Source of the DNA: Saxidomus purpurata
Lineage: Eukaryota; Mollusca; Bivalvia; Venerida; Veneridae
DNA length: 64,000 nt
Reading direction: 5' to 3'
NCBI GenBank assembly: GCA_022818135.1
Contig: JAFMSR010000005.1
Location: 36,789,266 to 36,853,265 of the forward strand
The translations under genes and the position numbers were made by a program. Below are positions 1 through 12,184 of this stretch, in pieces. Within the stretch, counting starts at the first letter, position 1, and each line of letters starts with the position of its first letter. The notes beneath the pieces are model-generated. The model saw only the letters and a program-made list of their open reading frames with translations, searched no databases and was not told where the DNA came from.

Positions 1-3000
1 TTTGATCAAGACCAACCTTGTCTACTGACATACTTTTGTGTAATTTGAAGCTACAGCAATGAAATTTGAACTGTATGCTATGCACAGGCTTTTCTATACA
101 GATTTTAACTCGGACATTGGCTGGCCTTGACCTTTGGCATAGTCTGCTTTTCGAGCTAAAGAGCTGACATCTGGACTATTTGTGCAGTTTTGCAAACTTA
201 TTTCCCAAATTGCTATGAATGCCTTTATTCTGACCGTTTGGCCTACTTTTACAAGATGTTTATAGTCCAGGACGACCGTGGGATTTCTCCCCAGGTGAAC
301 TCGCCAAGTCCCCAGTATGACTCCCATGCATACTGGTACGTATAACAAAGCTTGAAAATATAGGGAGTTCTGTTTTACCTGACTGCAATACCCAGTCAGT
401 TTTGTCAGGGTCCGTATATTACAGTAAAGATCTAGATCTAATACCAAACTGTTTTCAAAGTGATAGGCTGGTATAGAAATATGTGACGATTTTCTCTAAA
501 CCATGTAAAATGGCAAGCAGTAGCAAAATAGATTCAAGAATCTAAAATATGAAAATGCACAGGAATGTGCATGCATGCAGAAATGCATATGTGACAATAA
601 ATTTATGTACATGTATGTCACTGTGACACATATGACAAATGTATTGATTGAAAACCACGTTAATTTAATCTTCATTTGCTTCCCATGTTGAAGGAAATAA
701 AAGTATTTATCTGTTAACTTTGGGGTCATGTGTCCTAAATGTACATATATGTTTACAATTAATAGCACAAACCATGCAGAGACCGATCAAATCACACATT
801 TTTCCGAACAAAGATCGACAATCTCTAGATAGGTCTTAATTACATAATTGTATATTAATTAGATCTACCTCTTACTTTAATAGCCTAGTTCATTCGGCTG
901 AACGAGTTGATCCATTTTTATAGATCTGATATTTTTTATTGTCAAACCGTTAAGGTGAACAACTAAAATCATCAGCCTGTAAAGTGATCGGTTTGCCTCC
1001 GAAGTCGAAATAGTTGACTAGTTACCTCTTACTCATTTTATGATTTCTTTAAAACCTGTTATATGTACAGTTTTGTGTGCTGCACAGCTACGTACTCCTT
1101 GGTTATGATTTTCTTTTACTAATTCGTCTTACTAAAACTTGAAGAAAGTTGTTTTTATTTTACATTTCATTATTGGAAAACAACTGTATATTAACCCCAA
1201 TTGGTACCTCTATCGCACCTGTTTTATAACGTCATAGTGCTATGATGTCATGCCATGCAATACGAGTAGAAAGCTAAGAAAGGTAGGCCTACGATAAAAC
1301 GTCGCATGCAGTTCATCTCATGACAGTGTGATATTTCAAACAAAGCAAGTGTTTTTGCAGGCTTTAATGAGCTCTTTTGATCTGTACTGCAGAAGTGCAG
1401 TCTAACTGGAGCCGTCTAATTGATACTGATGGCGCGCGGTCAACAGTTCGCTACAGTAGACCACAGCAATTCTCTCCCTTTGTGTGTTCTTTCATGAATA
1501 AGTTTTGTATGTTGTATCCCATCAAATGCCTTGTTCACCCGACTAAAACGTAGCGATGCGACCCATGTAATGATTTCTTTTAGAAACAAGTTGCTGCTGT
1601 CAATCACTCAGTCGCAGGAGACTGTGAAACCCTCCGATCCATTGGTAATTTATTCGGATAGTACGGATTACGGATAAGCATTCAGCAGTTCAGCTTATAT
1701 TATATTACAACGATCTAAGACTCTGTAAGAAACACACTCTGCTTTTCCACATAGTCTGAAATTGAGAACCGTATTAGCTTTCCATTTAAGATCTTGCTGT
1801 TTTTAATAAAGATTATTATTAATATTATGGAAGTTTATGCTAGCTAAAATTGGATAAAAGACAGGTGTTTACAACTATTATCTAGGGGACACCTGCTGAA
1901 GAAATATAGGACTTTCAAAGCAATTCATTAAAATTATTTCTTGAGCATTTCTTAAGCGTGATCAGCTTGATTCACTGGGCTTCTAAGCCCATGCGTGCAA
2001 TGTTTACAGCCTGATGTATTATTATTATTATGATAGAGCTCTCTTGCTTTTTCAGCTTGTAAATTTAAGTTATATCTATCAACATAGATATGTTGTTACC
2101 TCAAAACTATAATGTTAATTATGAGTGTCAAGTAATTATACTTTCTCGACTGGTGAATAGTGGTCAATATTTTGAGTGCCTCAATATTTCGACTGCAAGA
2201 CCGACCGATTTTACAAACTGATATTACATAGATGTCTGTCTTTACAGAAGGGGGCCATCGTACATAACAAAAAGCCCTGGCGCACAATTTGTTGGGCTAT
2301 ATTTTGAGTAACATATTTTATAAGAAAAACAATTAGGATTAATTTTATTTTCCTCGGATGCACATGTCATGGTATAGACTTATCACAGTTGGGGAGGAAA
2401 TTTTAGGGCATTCGCTCAGCTTCTGTAAATTAAGGGTCACATTTTGCATCCTTATCAGGATTCACATTTTTCTCACTGTGACATTTGGCACCTTTATACT
2501 GCATAAAGATAAAACTTGACAGAAATTTTAACTATAAAATATTGAATAAACTATTAATCTGTAAAACTATACTTTAAGCTGTTGATTATAGACCGTTTGA
2601 ATTTTGTGACATTCCAGTCTGTGACATCATATAGCTTCATGCATGCACTTGTCGCATCTCTCAGATTGATAAATTCCCAATGTCATACAAGTTTGATAGA
2701 AGTAATTATTTTCTTCTGGATTTATTCACTTTTAATATTGAATAAAATAAATAGCATAGCAAGACAAATCAGTCTAAGATTAAAATTATAATTATACCGA
2801 GCCGGCTACCTTGAGCCACTTCCCAAAACTAAAGAGAATGTCTAGAGTTATGGAAGTTCTGTATCCCTAGATAAGCCTTAGTTCCTAAGAGGAAGTCAAA
2901 TGGTTAGGCATGTAAGTTGCTTTAAAGACAATTGAACAGGAATGTGGGGTATTCACCACAGGGGTCCAGTCAGCCATGCGAATTCACAGCGAATTCACAG

Positions 3001-4159
3001 TAGATGTCAATTAACATGACTGGTCACTGGTAGACTAGCTTCTGTTTATCATATTCAGCTACTGTATAACTTCCTTACATTATGTACAGATAATGTAGGA
3101 AAGGGATGTTAGTTATACATAAATTTTAAGACCTTCATAAGTGTTATTATTCTATTTTATCAGTTACCTTTTAGGTACGTAATTCCCAGTCAAATTAGAT
3201 TGTAAAAATCAACACTTACAGTTATTATATCAAAATTATTTTCTTTATATGACAGAAACATAAACTTTTTTTTTTTTACTTTTAGATTACTGAAAAATAA
3301 CTGATTTCAAAGTTAGATTGAGTAATGTTTTAAATACTCAATCAATTACTCTTACAGCAAACCAATTATCACTAAGATTAGATGTTACACTTGATACATA
3401 AGAGAAATTTAGTTTTAGCTTATTTTACAGTTAGAAGAAGCGTTCAGTTGCACTTATAATTTACAAAGAAATAAATAGTGAAGGATTCTGCATTCAGGCC
3501 ACACCACAGGAAGGTGCTTAATTACTTGAGCATATTAACTTTCTCAGTATAACTTTTAAAATCACAGTTTACTGCTTTATCTAAAATATTTTTCATATCC
3601 TGCAATAAAAGTAAAATGTCATTATTATATAAAACAGTTTATATAAACAACAGGAAATAAGTTATAAATCAATTATCTGTACAAATCAATAAAATTTATG
3701 GTCCTACTATTGTACTACATATCAAGTCTACTGACACGCTGCTGGACCTAATCAGAGAGGATTAAAACTGATAAGGGGCAATAAAACGATTAAGATATTT
3801 GACCACCTGCGGTTTGGGGGGGGTCACTTATGAAGGAGATTTTAATTGTCTTTAATATGTAATATAAGAAAGAAATCCTCGCAGCTTTGTCAACATATTA
3901 TGTTCTACAGTCTACCTGTCCTTTATCCCAGTCTGTAACAACAAAGAAAATATACAAGATCAAATTATCAAACATTGTAAGTCATATCTCATTTTATAAA
4001 TTTTCATAACCGTAGCCATGCAATCCTCACAGGATTATCTATGGAGATCAGGAATTTCCATATCTCTGCCAAAATTAAAATACATCAACAGATAAAAAAT
4101 ATTATATTCTAAAGCTGCAGCTAAACCAATCATTTCAGTCATTAGTATATAGTATATAC
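1..4159. other. Intergenic / upstream region, no supported gene
   Basis: AT-rich DNA with no open frame that I recognise. Around 1400-1650 there is a locally CpG-richer stretch (GGCGCGCGG near 1434; several CG dinucleotides to about 1560) followed by a possible donor (CCATTG|GTAATT near 1645). This could be the promoter and a non-coding first exon of the zinc-finger gene, whose first coding exon at 5303 begins with an acceptor and so needs an upstream exon. That link is inference only. The remainder shows nothing I can name. Confidence 0.4.
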
Positions 4160-4402
4160 AAATTTATTTTAGTTCGATTGCGAAGAAAGCTCCGTAGCTT
4201 ATTTAAACGCTCGCAAACACTCATTCCAGATGTCATCACATTCACGCGAGAGAGGCAGCGAGTTTTTCATCGTTGCTACCCATTTACAGCTGGGTATACT
4301 GAGGCATATGTGGTTTCAGTGTCTTTGCCCAAGGACACGCCTCGTGCTCTGGCTGGGATTCAAACGGAGGCGAAAGCCCTAACCACTGAGCTATCGAGGC
4401 CC
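4160..4402 (-). mobile_element. tRNA-derived SINE (minus orientation)
   Basis: Read on the minus strand, the right end is a tRNA-like head (CTCGATAGCTCAGTGG as A-box region, GTTTGAATCCC as B-box region). The left end is a tail reading CTTCGCAATCGAACTAAAATAAATTTG. The same tail type ends the SINEs at 4418, 44351 and 54934. It stands head to head with the next SINE. This is a degenerate retroposed copy, not a functional tRNA gene, because the cloverleaf is not intact. Confidence 0.75.
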
Positions 4403-4417
4403 ATCATTGTATATACT

Positions 4418-4670
4418 GCCTTGATAGCCTAGTGGTAGAGTGCCTGCTTCGAGTGCGGGAGGTTGTGGGTTTGTTCCCTGGCCACGTGATAACAGAGACG
4501 TAAAAAATGGTCACAGTAGCCATTGGCATTAAAATGGAAACTGGCTTCTCTTCTCTCATACCCTCACGACAATGGATACAGTACCATCAGGAATGAGGTG
4601 TAGAGAGTGATAAATAGAAGTTGTATAACTTGTTTCACAATCAACCTAAAATAAATAAGTATAAACTAAT
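4418..4670 (+). mobile_element. tRNA-derived SINE (plus orientation)
   Basis: A tRNA-like head (GATAGCCTAGTGGTAGAG, then GTGGGTTTGTTCCCTGG) is followed by a body of about 150 bp and a tail (TTTCACAATCAACCTAAAATAAATAAG). The tail is shared with the neighbouring SINE on the opposite strand although the heads differ. The two heads lie only about 15 bp apart, making a head-to-head pair. Confidence 0.75.
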
Positions 4671-5334
4671 CATTGGTTTAAAGAACTCCAGTCATGTTAA
4701 TTTGGCATAGGAAACAGGATACATGCAATTATTGAATGATGGGCAATTTCTATGGTATGTCTGTACAAAGAAAAAAATGCAATGAAACTCCGGTGAGCTG
4801 AATACAGCGCAATCATGGTGCTCTTGTTAACTTGTCTGTCTTTCTCTCAGTTGAAAAACTGACTTAAAAATGAAAACTGATATACCATGTATATAATTCA
4901 TAGGGTCGTAGGGTCATTAAGCATGTGGTCAAATTTCAATTGTCACAGTATTTGTATACAGTACAATTCATATAATAAATCAAGATTTATTTGGTTATTG
5001 CATTAATTAGGCCATTAATTGTTTCTAAGCTTGGGGAAGCTTAAGTGCCAAAGCCCCTCAATTTGGGGAGAATTAACAAGATAATTAAAGGGAATACAAA
5101 ATTCCTGTAGGGAAAACTGCATAATTTTAAAGAATTTTTATTTGGGGAAGACCTATATCCGCCCCTGATGTACAAGGTAAAAATATACATACATAATTAG
5201 GAGTATCACATACTTGTATCAAACTGTCACAAGAAAAGTATATAAACCATGGTATAGTGTTACAGTGTATTAGCACTTATTTCTTTGTTGTTTTATTTTC
5301 AGATCAGTTAAATACATGCTTAACTGAAAGAAAT

Positions 5335-6983
5335 ATGTCGGATACAAACAATCCTCACAAGAAGTCAGTAGGGGTGTATGAAGGTTATCAAGTCTTCCAA
5401 GGTATGAATTTGTCACATTTACTCTGGCTTATCGTTATTACTCTTAATTTTTGTTGAGCCCGCTGACATAGAGGGCGGTCAGATGTATGTGCCTGCATGC
5501 TTCTATCCAGATGAGCTTGTCAGGGCTATAACTTTCTCAAGCATATTTATTCACTACAATAGGATGGTGTGTTGCATGCAAGACCCAGGTCTTTAGCTCA
5601 AAGTTCAAGGTCACACTCGGAGATTAATGGTAAAAGATGGAAGCACGAGGCCTTTGCCGTGCTGTATCTTTGTCATGTATTAAAAAAATATTGCATTGAC
5701 TTGACACAGCTGTTCACCATAATAGGATGGCATGTCACATGCAAAACCAAGGTCTTTAGTACAAAAGTTAAGGTCATAGAGATTGACTTGACTATTGCAA
5801 GACCAGGTCCATGGCTCAAATGTCAAGGTCACACTTAGGAATTAGGCAACCTTGACCAGGCTTTGGGCATTTTCGGGCTTGAGATGTTGCCTGTAGGCAT
5901 TTAGTTCATCCACTTCATGTCATTGGGTAGTTTACACCATACCTGCAGATGGTACTTGAAAATTTCAGCAAATACTTTTGAAGTACTTCACTTTTAGTAA
6001 AGGTTCGGCATTTGTGATTGAATTTTAGTTACAACACCTAGCAAAAGCCCTGTCAAGGGACAAGTAATTGAAATTTTGTGAGTATGGATTACAGTTATGA
6101 AAGAATTATGGAAATTACTTTTTGTATCATCCTTTCAGAAAGCAGACAAACTAATATAATCTAAATTTAAAACTTTTTTTTCTTTTGTTGCACATGCTGC
6201 TATGATGCAGGTCAGGGATTTTCCATTTGGATTAAATTGGCTTTGTTATTTTGATATCACATATTATAGTCAAGACATGTATCAATTTTTTTGCTAGTAA
6301 CAAAATTACAGCATATTTGATGTTTGTGGTATTTTCATTTTTACAGTTCAGCCAGATGTGAAACAAGAACCACATGATCCGGAATATGACAAAGTAGGAC
6401 AGATACAGGTATCTATTATTGAGTGCTTATATGACGTCACAAACACAATATTTCATTTTATGTTTGATAACAGCGTTAAATTTTTTTTGTTCGGCTGTTT
6501 GAAGATAAGGAGGGTTTTGTGTCAACGTTGGTATTGTAGTTTTGGTACAGTACTTTGCTTAAGTTTTGTTTGCAAGTTGCTAATTACCCAATCTTGAATA
6601 TTTTTACTAGACATTGTATTTGTACACCAGTAACTGATTTGTATTTGTTATAATAATTTCTGTTTTTGGACTTCAAAGATTTGCTGTCTTGGGAAGTTTT
6701 TAAGTATGTCTGACAGTGCTCTGCATCATTTCCAGCTTGATAGTATAGACTCCAAACCTGGGAAACATATTGTAACTGGGATCTGGGGAGTGTTTTATAA
6801 TAAGGCTTTTGGTAGATTTGGATGTAAGCTTCAAAGCCAAGTGTGCGAGATTTGTTCAAAATAAAATGCTATTTCATGTCAACTGTGAAGTAGATTTAAA
6901 CGTTCAAAATAAAATGTTTTAATTTCAAGAAAACATTGTCATTACTTTCAGGGGCTACTTTGAAATGAATTCTAAAAATTAAA

Positions 6984-7018
<35 letters not shown>

Positions 7019-7030
7019 TTTTTTTTTAAA

Positions 7031-7073
<43 letters not shown>

Positions 7074-7109
7074 ATTTATTTTCTAAAAAAAAAAAAAAAA
7101 AAAAAAAAA

Positions 7110-7141
<32 letters not shown>

Positions 7142-7178
7142 ACCAAAAAAAAAAAATATTTTTTTTTTTTCTTTTTCT

Positions 7179-7268
<90 letters not shown>

Positions 7269-10200
7269 TCCCCAAAAACATAAAGTAATTTGTAATTTAA
7301 TTAATTACATTTGTGATGTAATTGTACTTTAATTAATTACATTAAAAAACGTGTAATGGTAATTTTGATTTAATTGAAGACTTTCTTAATGTAATTGTAA
7401 TTTAATTAATTACATTTCAATGTTATTGACCCCATGCCTGATGTCTGTTCTCAATTCTGTCACAAGAAGTTGACAGTGTATTGTACTTTTGATTTAAAAC
7501 AGCTAGAGTGAATACAATATCTCTCTTGAACTATTTATTTTAATTTATCATTATTTATTCTTTTCAAAGGAGGTAGATAATACCTGCAGTAACATAGTTT
7601 TGCATTAATTTCCAGAATGAAGGAAAGGACGGGAACCAAGGTGGTGTGCGTGATCTTCTGAAACAAATGGTGGAGAATAAAAGCAAAGAACTGACAGTCA
7701 AAAATGTGGTGGAGAACTTACTTCAGCAGAATGAAGTTGTACTAGCTCAGAATGATGCTCAAGCTCTTAAACCTAACACACGCACTGTTAAACCTAAGAT
7801 CAGTGGAGAGTTTGTGAAGCATGGAAGCATTGTTGCTCCAAAAGATCCAACTGCTGTATGTTCTATGGAAGATATGCCTAATATCAATGATGCTCTAGTA
7901 GAAGTGGCTGTGAATGAAGCAAACAAATCCTATTGCGATCCAGATCTTGTGTGTGCCGTAGGGTCAAAGATCATTCTCATGACCCCTCTAGGTCAGCCAC
8001 TGCAAATGGATATCACATATTATTGGTGTAATTTCTGTAGTTACAAATCGGAGAAGAAAGCCAAGCTTTTACAGCATGTAATGGAGCATCGGTTCCATTG
8101 CAAATACTGCAAGTATCAGTCTTTCTCCAGAGCAGCAGTCATACACCACTGCACAGAGGAACATGAAAACTTTAATGAGACTGCTACCACATTGAAGTAC
8201 TGCACCTACCTGCCTGATTTGTTACAGAAGAATAATCTGAAAAAGAGACAGCAAGATGGGGGAGAAGAAGATGCCCCTAGTTCAAAGAGAGCTCGCTTTG
8301 TTGACCACGAGCCTCTTAATATGGAAGTGGAGGAAGTTGATACTGAAGTATCAAAATCAAATGAGAAAAGTAAGTTCCTGAATTCATCTCAGACAACACA
8401 AGCAGTAAACAGTGAAGCTGGAACATCTGCCACTGAAGGAATAGCTAGTGATGGTTTGCCTGTGATTTCAAATGTGATGAGTGGTCATAAAGCGGTGTCA
8501 GAAATTTTAACCAGTACACAACAACCGGAACCAACACCACCTGCCAATCAACCATCAGCCGCTCCAACTGCACCTGGTGTCACAGTCTCATCAGGTCTTT
8601 GCTGGAACTGTGGATATTGTGGATTTGTTACCTTAAGTCAGTCCTTTCTCAAGATTCATTTGAATGCACAACATCAGGGCAAGGCTCACAAGTATGTTGC
8701 AATGCTGGTGTCTTCAGAGGAAGAAATGACACGGATAAAGGCCTCAGATGCACAGCTTGTTTCAAATCCATCTGGTGGAGGAGTTATCGTACCTGTGACG
8801 CCATTAAAACCTTGTAATCTGCCATCAACCTCTACAACTGGTCGTTCAACCCTTCCTGCTCCAACTCCAAAACAACCAGGTATTGAAATAGATAATGCTG
8901 AAAGTGACACTCCTAAAAAGACTCAAGAGGAAACAGAAGAAGAGAAGAAGATTCCTGTATCATACAAGTGTGCTCATTGTAACTTTAGTGCTCCACAAGA
9001 AGATAAAGTTAAAATCCATCTGTTCCAGCGCCACAGTGGATGTGTGATCTATGCCCTTGATATGAAAGCAGTCAAACTTCGACAAAAAAGATATATTTTC
9101 TTTTGTCTTAAATCTACGTGCTCCTTTCAGACAAAAGAAACTGAAGAGTATTTGGAACATATCAGTTCATGTACACCATGGCTTGATGGATCTGAACGTA
9201 CAGATGTTGATGCAGGAATGGTGAAATCTCTTGAGCTGACTAAAACTTTTATCGAAAAAACTGCAAGTGCAATTGGTTTTGGAAAAGATAATAAACAGGA
9301 GAAGGTAGCAGAGTATGCCTGTATCTATTGTTCCTACATTTCTAACAACAATACAAGATTGAAGAAACACGTAATGACAAATCATGCTGACAAAGCCTGC
9401 ATCATCAAAGATGTTCCAGCCAGTAGATCAAGGCAAAAGAGCTCTGTCTACTTCTGTAACCAATGCCTCTGGGAAACAAGAGATGGTAGTGAACTTGAAC
9501 TACATTTAGCAGAAAGACACAATATCACAACAGCAAAAACTCAGTCAGCATCAACATTACAGCCAGAAAATGAAGCTGCCATTTCGGCTAAGTCAGATGA
9601 AACACAACATGATGTAGTTATTACCAGACCAAAAATAGAGAAGATATCCCCTGTTGGGAAAAGAAGACGACAGACACGCGATACATCAGAAGAAAATGAT
9701 AGTCCAGTATCTGATGCTGATGCCTATAAGTCGGATAATGGGGATGAAAATGAATCTGATGAAAATGAATATGATGGAATTATACCAGATGATAAATATG
9801 AAAAAGCAATGGCTCTTTATATCGAAAGTGAAAATACAGAATCAAAGAAAGGCAAAGGACGTCCATCTAGAAATGCTGCTCTGAAATGTCGAATAAAAGT
9901 AAAGTCTATCAAAGCTCCTCCATTATACAAGTGTATGCATTGTTCAGAGGTGCATTTTGGTACAAATTTGATAAGAGCTCATTTACGAGCGAAACATGAA
10001 AACCAACCTCTGAGAGCTATAGATGTTCTCAAACAAGAGAAGAAGAATCCTAATTTCTACATTTGCTTCTGTCCTTCTGATAAATGTACCTTCTGTGAAC
10101 CCGTTGCCACAGATGTTGTTAACCATGCGAAGAACAAGCATGGAATTGGTGCCACCAACAAAGATCTTGTAAGGATAATGAATATTTCCTCAGGGCCGCA

Positions 10201-10672
10201 GAGTAGTCCAGTTTCAAGTTCAAGGTTAGGCAGACCAGCCACCGCATCAACGGGTGAAAGTTACGAGTGTTTGTATTGCAGCAAGTCCAAGCTCTATCAT
10301 TCCAGGAAGGACATGAAGAAGCATTTAGCTGACCAGCACAATGAGGAAGAATTTATATTCCGGGATTGTATTGCTAGAAAACTTCGCCAGCCTTCCCGCT
10401 TCTACATGTGTCACAACAAGTCCTGTGACTTCACAACGGAAAAACAAAAAGACTACCTCCTACACATGCTGGGACATCAAAAGGCAAAGGTATATGAATG
10501 TTCAAAATGTCAGTGGTTTACATCCATTGATGGTGAAATTGATAACCACTACAAAAATCTCCACAAGGGTGAGGACATTAGAACTTTAGTAATAGATTTA
10601 GATTTAGATACCCATGGAAACATCTTGAAACGTGTAGATGGAACTGTTATAAAAACAGAGAAATGCGATTGA
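5335..10672 (+). CDS. Multi-C2H2 zinc-finger protein, 12 fingers in paired modules (1061 aa)
   Basis: Coding exons are 5303-5401 (ATG at 5335), 6347-6408 and 7616-10672, with GT-AG introns and phases that join cleanly. A longer in-frame reading from 5257 is intronic, because TTTTCAG precedes 5303. The product is probably a nuclear DNA-binding or chromatin factor. Fingers begin near residues 181, 205, 375, 495, 540, 612, 657, 816, 860, 928, 975 and 1005. Most are C-x2-C-x12-H-x3/4-H; those at 540, 860 and 975 have C-x4-C, and the 540 finger ends in Cys instead of His. Linkers are long and the TGEKP linker of tandem KRAB-type fingers is absent. Basic patches (KKRQQD...SKRAR; GKRRRQTR) look like nuclear signals. 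Sumoylation-type motifs VKQE (exon 2) and IKTE (C-terminus) bracket the protein. An acidic stretch lies between fingers 7 and 8. I cannot assign an orthologue. Confidence 0.92.
5561..5843 (+). repeat. Three diverged tandem copies of a GGTCAAGGTCACACTTA-type repeat
   Basis: In intron 1 of the zinc-finger gene. Segments starting at 5561 and 5723 share AGGATGG-x-ATGT, GCAAGACCCAGGTCTTTAG and AAGGTCA, and a third partial copy lies at 5796-5843. The same vocabulary recurs in the elements at 12.2-13.8 kb and 56.2-57.1 kb, so this is probably a fragment of that dispersed family. Confidence 0.6.
6978..7265. repeat. Poly-T / poly-A low-complexity block, probable assembly artefact
   Basis: Almost 290 bp of alternating pure T and pure A runs, including roughly 80 consecutive A near 7181-7264, in intron 2 of the zinc-finger gene. 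A series of alternating long homopolymers is more typical of a badly resolved polyA/polyT site or consensus failure than of real sequence. It is followed at 7285-7420 by four AT-rich copies of TTTAATTAATTACATT. Confidence 0.7.
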
Positions 10673-11745
10673 TTTGCTCTTTGCTTACAACAAGGAATTA
10701 TTTCAGCACTAGCTTTCTCTCTCCAGGAGGTGTGTAAATAGATATGGAGAAGCCTTTTCATTTTAAAATTCATGTATCTTGATGACCTGCTCTTTTATGT
10801 AAATACATGTATTGAATTTATATGAGGCTGGTTTGTGTTCAATTTTTACTTAGTTAATGTAGTTATATTATAGGGTTGATCATTGTATTTTGTCTTGGAT
10901 CATACAATATCATTGTTATGCTAGGGCTAGCTCAGTAAAAGCCAATGCCAAAATTGGCTGCAAAAACATGTTTGCTCAAAGAATATTGAATTGGCTACAG
11001 CCTCTAGTGCAAAATATGCTTTACAAGCTGTTACAAAGAAAAACTGGTTTAAAGGCAAAATGTGTCAGTGCTATCACTGCACCTCTAGGGACATGTACTG
11101 GTATGCATTCTGTTTTAAGAATTGCATTAAGACATTTAGTGTTCAACTATTCTGTCTCTATAGAACACAATTTTCATTATTGCAAAGTAGTTGACAAATT
11201 TTGTTCAAGAAGGTAGTTAATAAGACATATTTAAAGATCTTGAGGAGTCTTTTGTCTGTTTTGTTAAGATGATTTTTCTAGACAGTCTTGGTATCAAAAC
11301 AAAAGACTTGAGTGTAGTGGAAGCAGAACTAATGTTTATAGCTTTATTAATTGTGATTGTACTACATGTGTAGTTGTTTATGAAACAACAATAGATTATG
11401 TATAATGTTGCCAAGCAGGATAATTTGGAGCCAAGACCAGTCTCCAAGGTTATAGTGCTACCAAAGGGTAGCCAAGTCACATTGCTGATGTGTATGTGAC
11501 ATACTGGTTTTACTTCTGATGCAGTTTTAAGAAATTTTCATAACCTTTTTGGGGCTCATTTTATGTATGTAAGAGGCGCTGCAAAAGGCCACTATGTTCT
11601 TTCATTATACAAATGTTATTGTGAAATTAAAATAATTTTGTACTTGCATCAGAGGCATTGCAAACATCACATTTTATGTGTACATAATTATCTGGTAGTG
11701 ATTTTCATGTTTGGAAATAGCTGTTCAATAAAATTGCGGAGATAA
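10673..11745 (+). other. Probable 3' UTR of the zinc-finger gene
   Basis: No coding signal follows the TGA at 10670-10672. The first canonical AATAAA downstream on the + strand is at 11727-11732, giving a UTR of about 1.1 kb. Another AATAAA near 15053 allows a longer form. The end is inferred from the signal alone. Confidence 0.45.
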
Positions 11746-11824
11746 GCTCTATGTACTACTGAGTACATTTAATGCTCCAGTAAATAGTGTTTGCATTGGT
11801 GCTGATGGAGAGCTAATGTATTTT

Positions 11825-12184
11825 TATGTCGCCCTTTCAGAGCAAAGACGATACATAGGGATCGCTTTGTCAGTTGGTCGGTCCGTTCATCACACAAACT
11901 TAACGTTTGCTATAACTTTGCCATTTCTCAAGATTTCTTCATCAAACTTTACAATTGTATTGCTTATGAGAAATGGGTCATGATGCCACAGATTTTGTAG
12001 GTCAAGGTCATAATTGACAGAGTTATGTCCCTATTTGTACTTGGATTTTGTCATGAAAACTTAACGTTGGCTATAACTTTGCCATTTCTTAAGATTTCTT
12101 CATCAAACTTTCAAATTGCATTGCTTATGGCATAAGGGTCATGATGCCGCCAAATTTGTGTTGGTCAAGGTCATATTTGACAGA
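11825..12184 (+). repeat. Dispersed repeat with two tandem AACTTAACGTTGGCTATAAC copies
   Basis: Starts TATGTCGCCCTTTCAGAG and carries two copies (about 11895 and 12055) of a module reading CTTAACG-TTTGCTATAACTTTGCC-ATTTCTTAAGATTTCTTCATC, each followed by TTGACAGAGTTATG. Two more degenerate copies are at 17505-17560 and 17600-17770. This is a non-coding repeat family; the mechanism is not visible. Confidence 0.65.

Noticed and set aside
94..447. 117-codon minus-strand frame near the left edge
   Set aside because: No recognisable domain, no splice or promoter context, and composition like the surrounding non-coding DNA.
1220..1260. CRISPR-like or regulatory palindrome (ACGTCATAGTGCTATGATGTCATG)
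   Set aside because: A single short imperfect palindrome in AT-rich DNA; no spaced repeats anywhere in the window qualify as CRISPR.
4350..4500. Possible tRNA genes (A- and B-box-like sequence)
   Set aside because: Both are SINE heads: degenerate stems, SINE bodies and common tails follow. The same applies at 26.9, 44.5, 49.5 and 55.1 kb.
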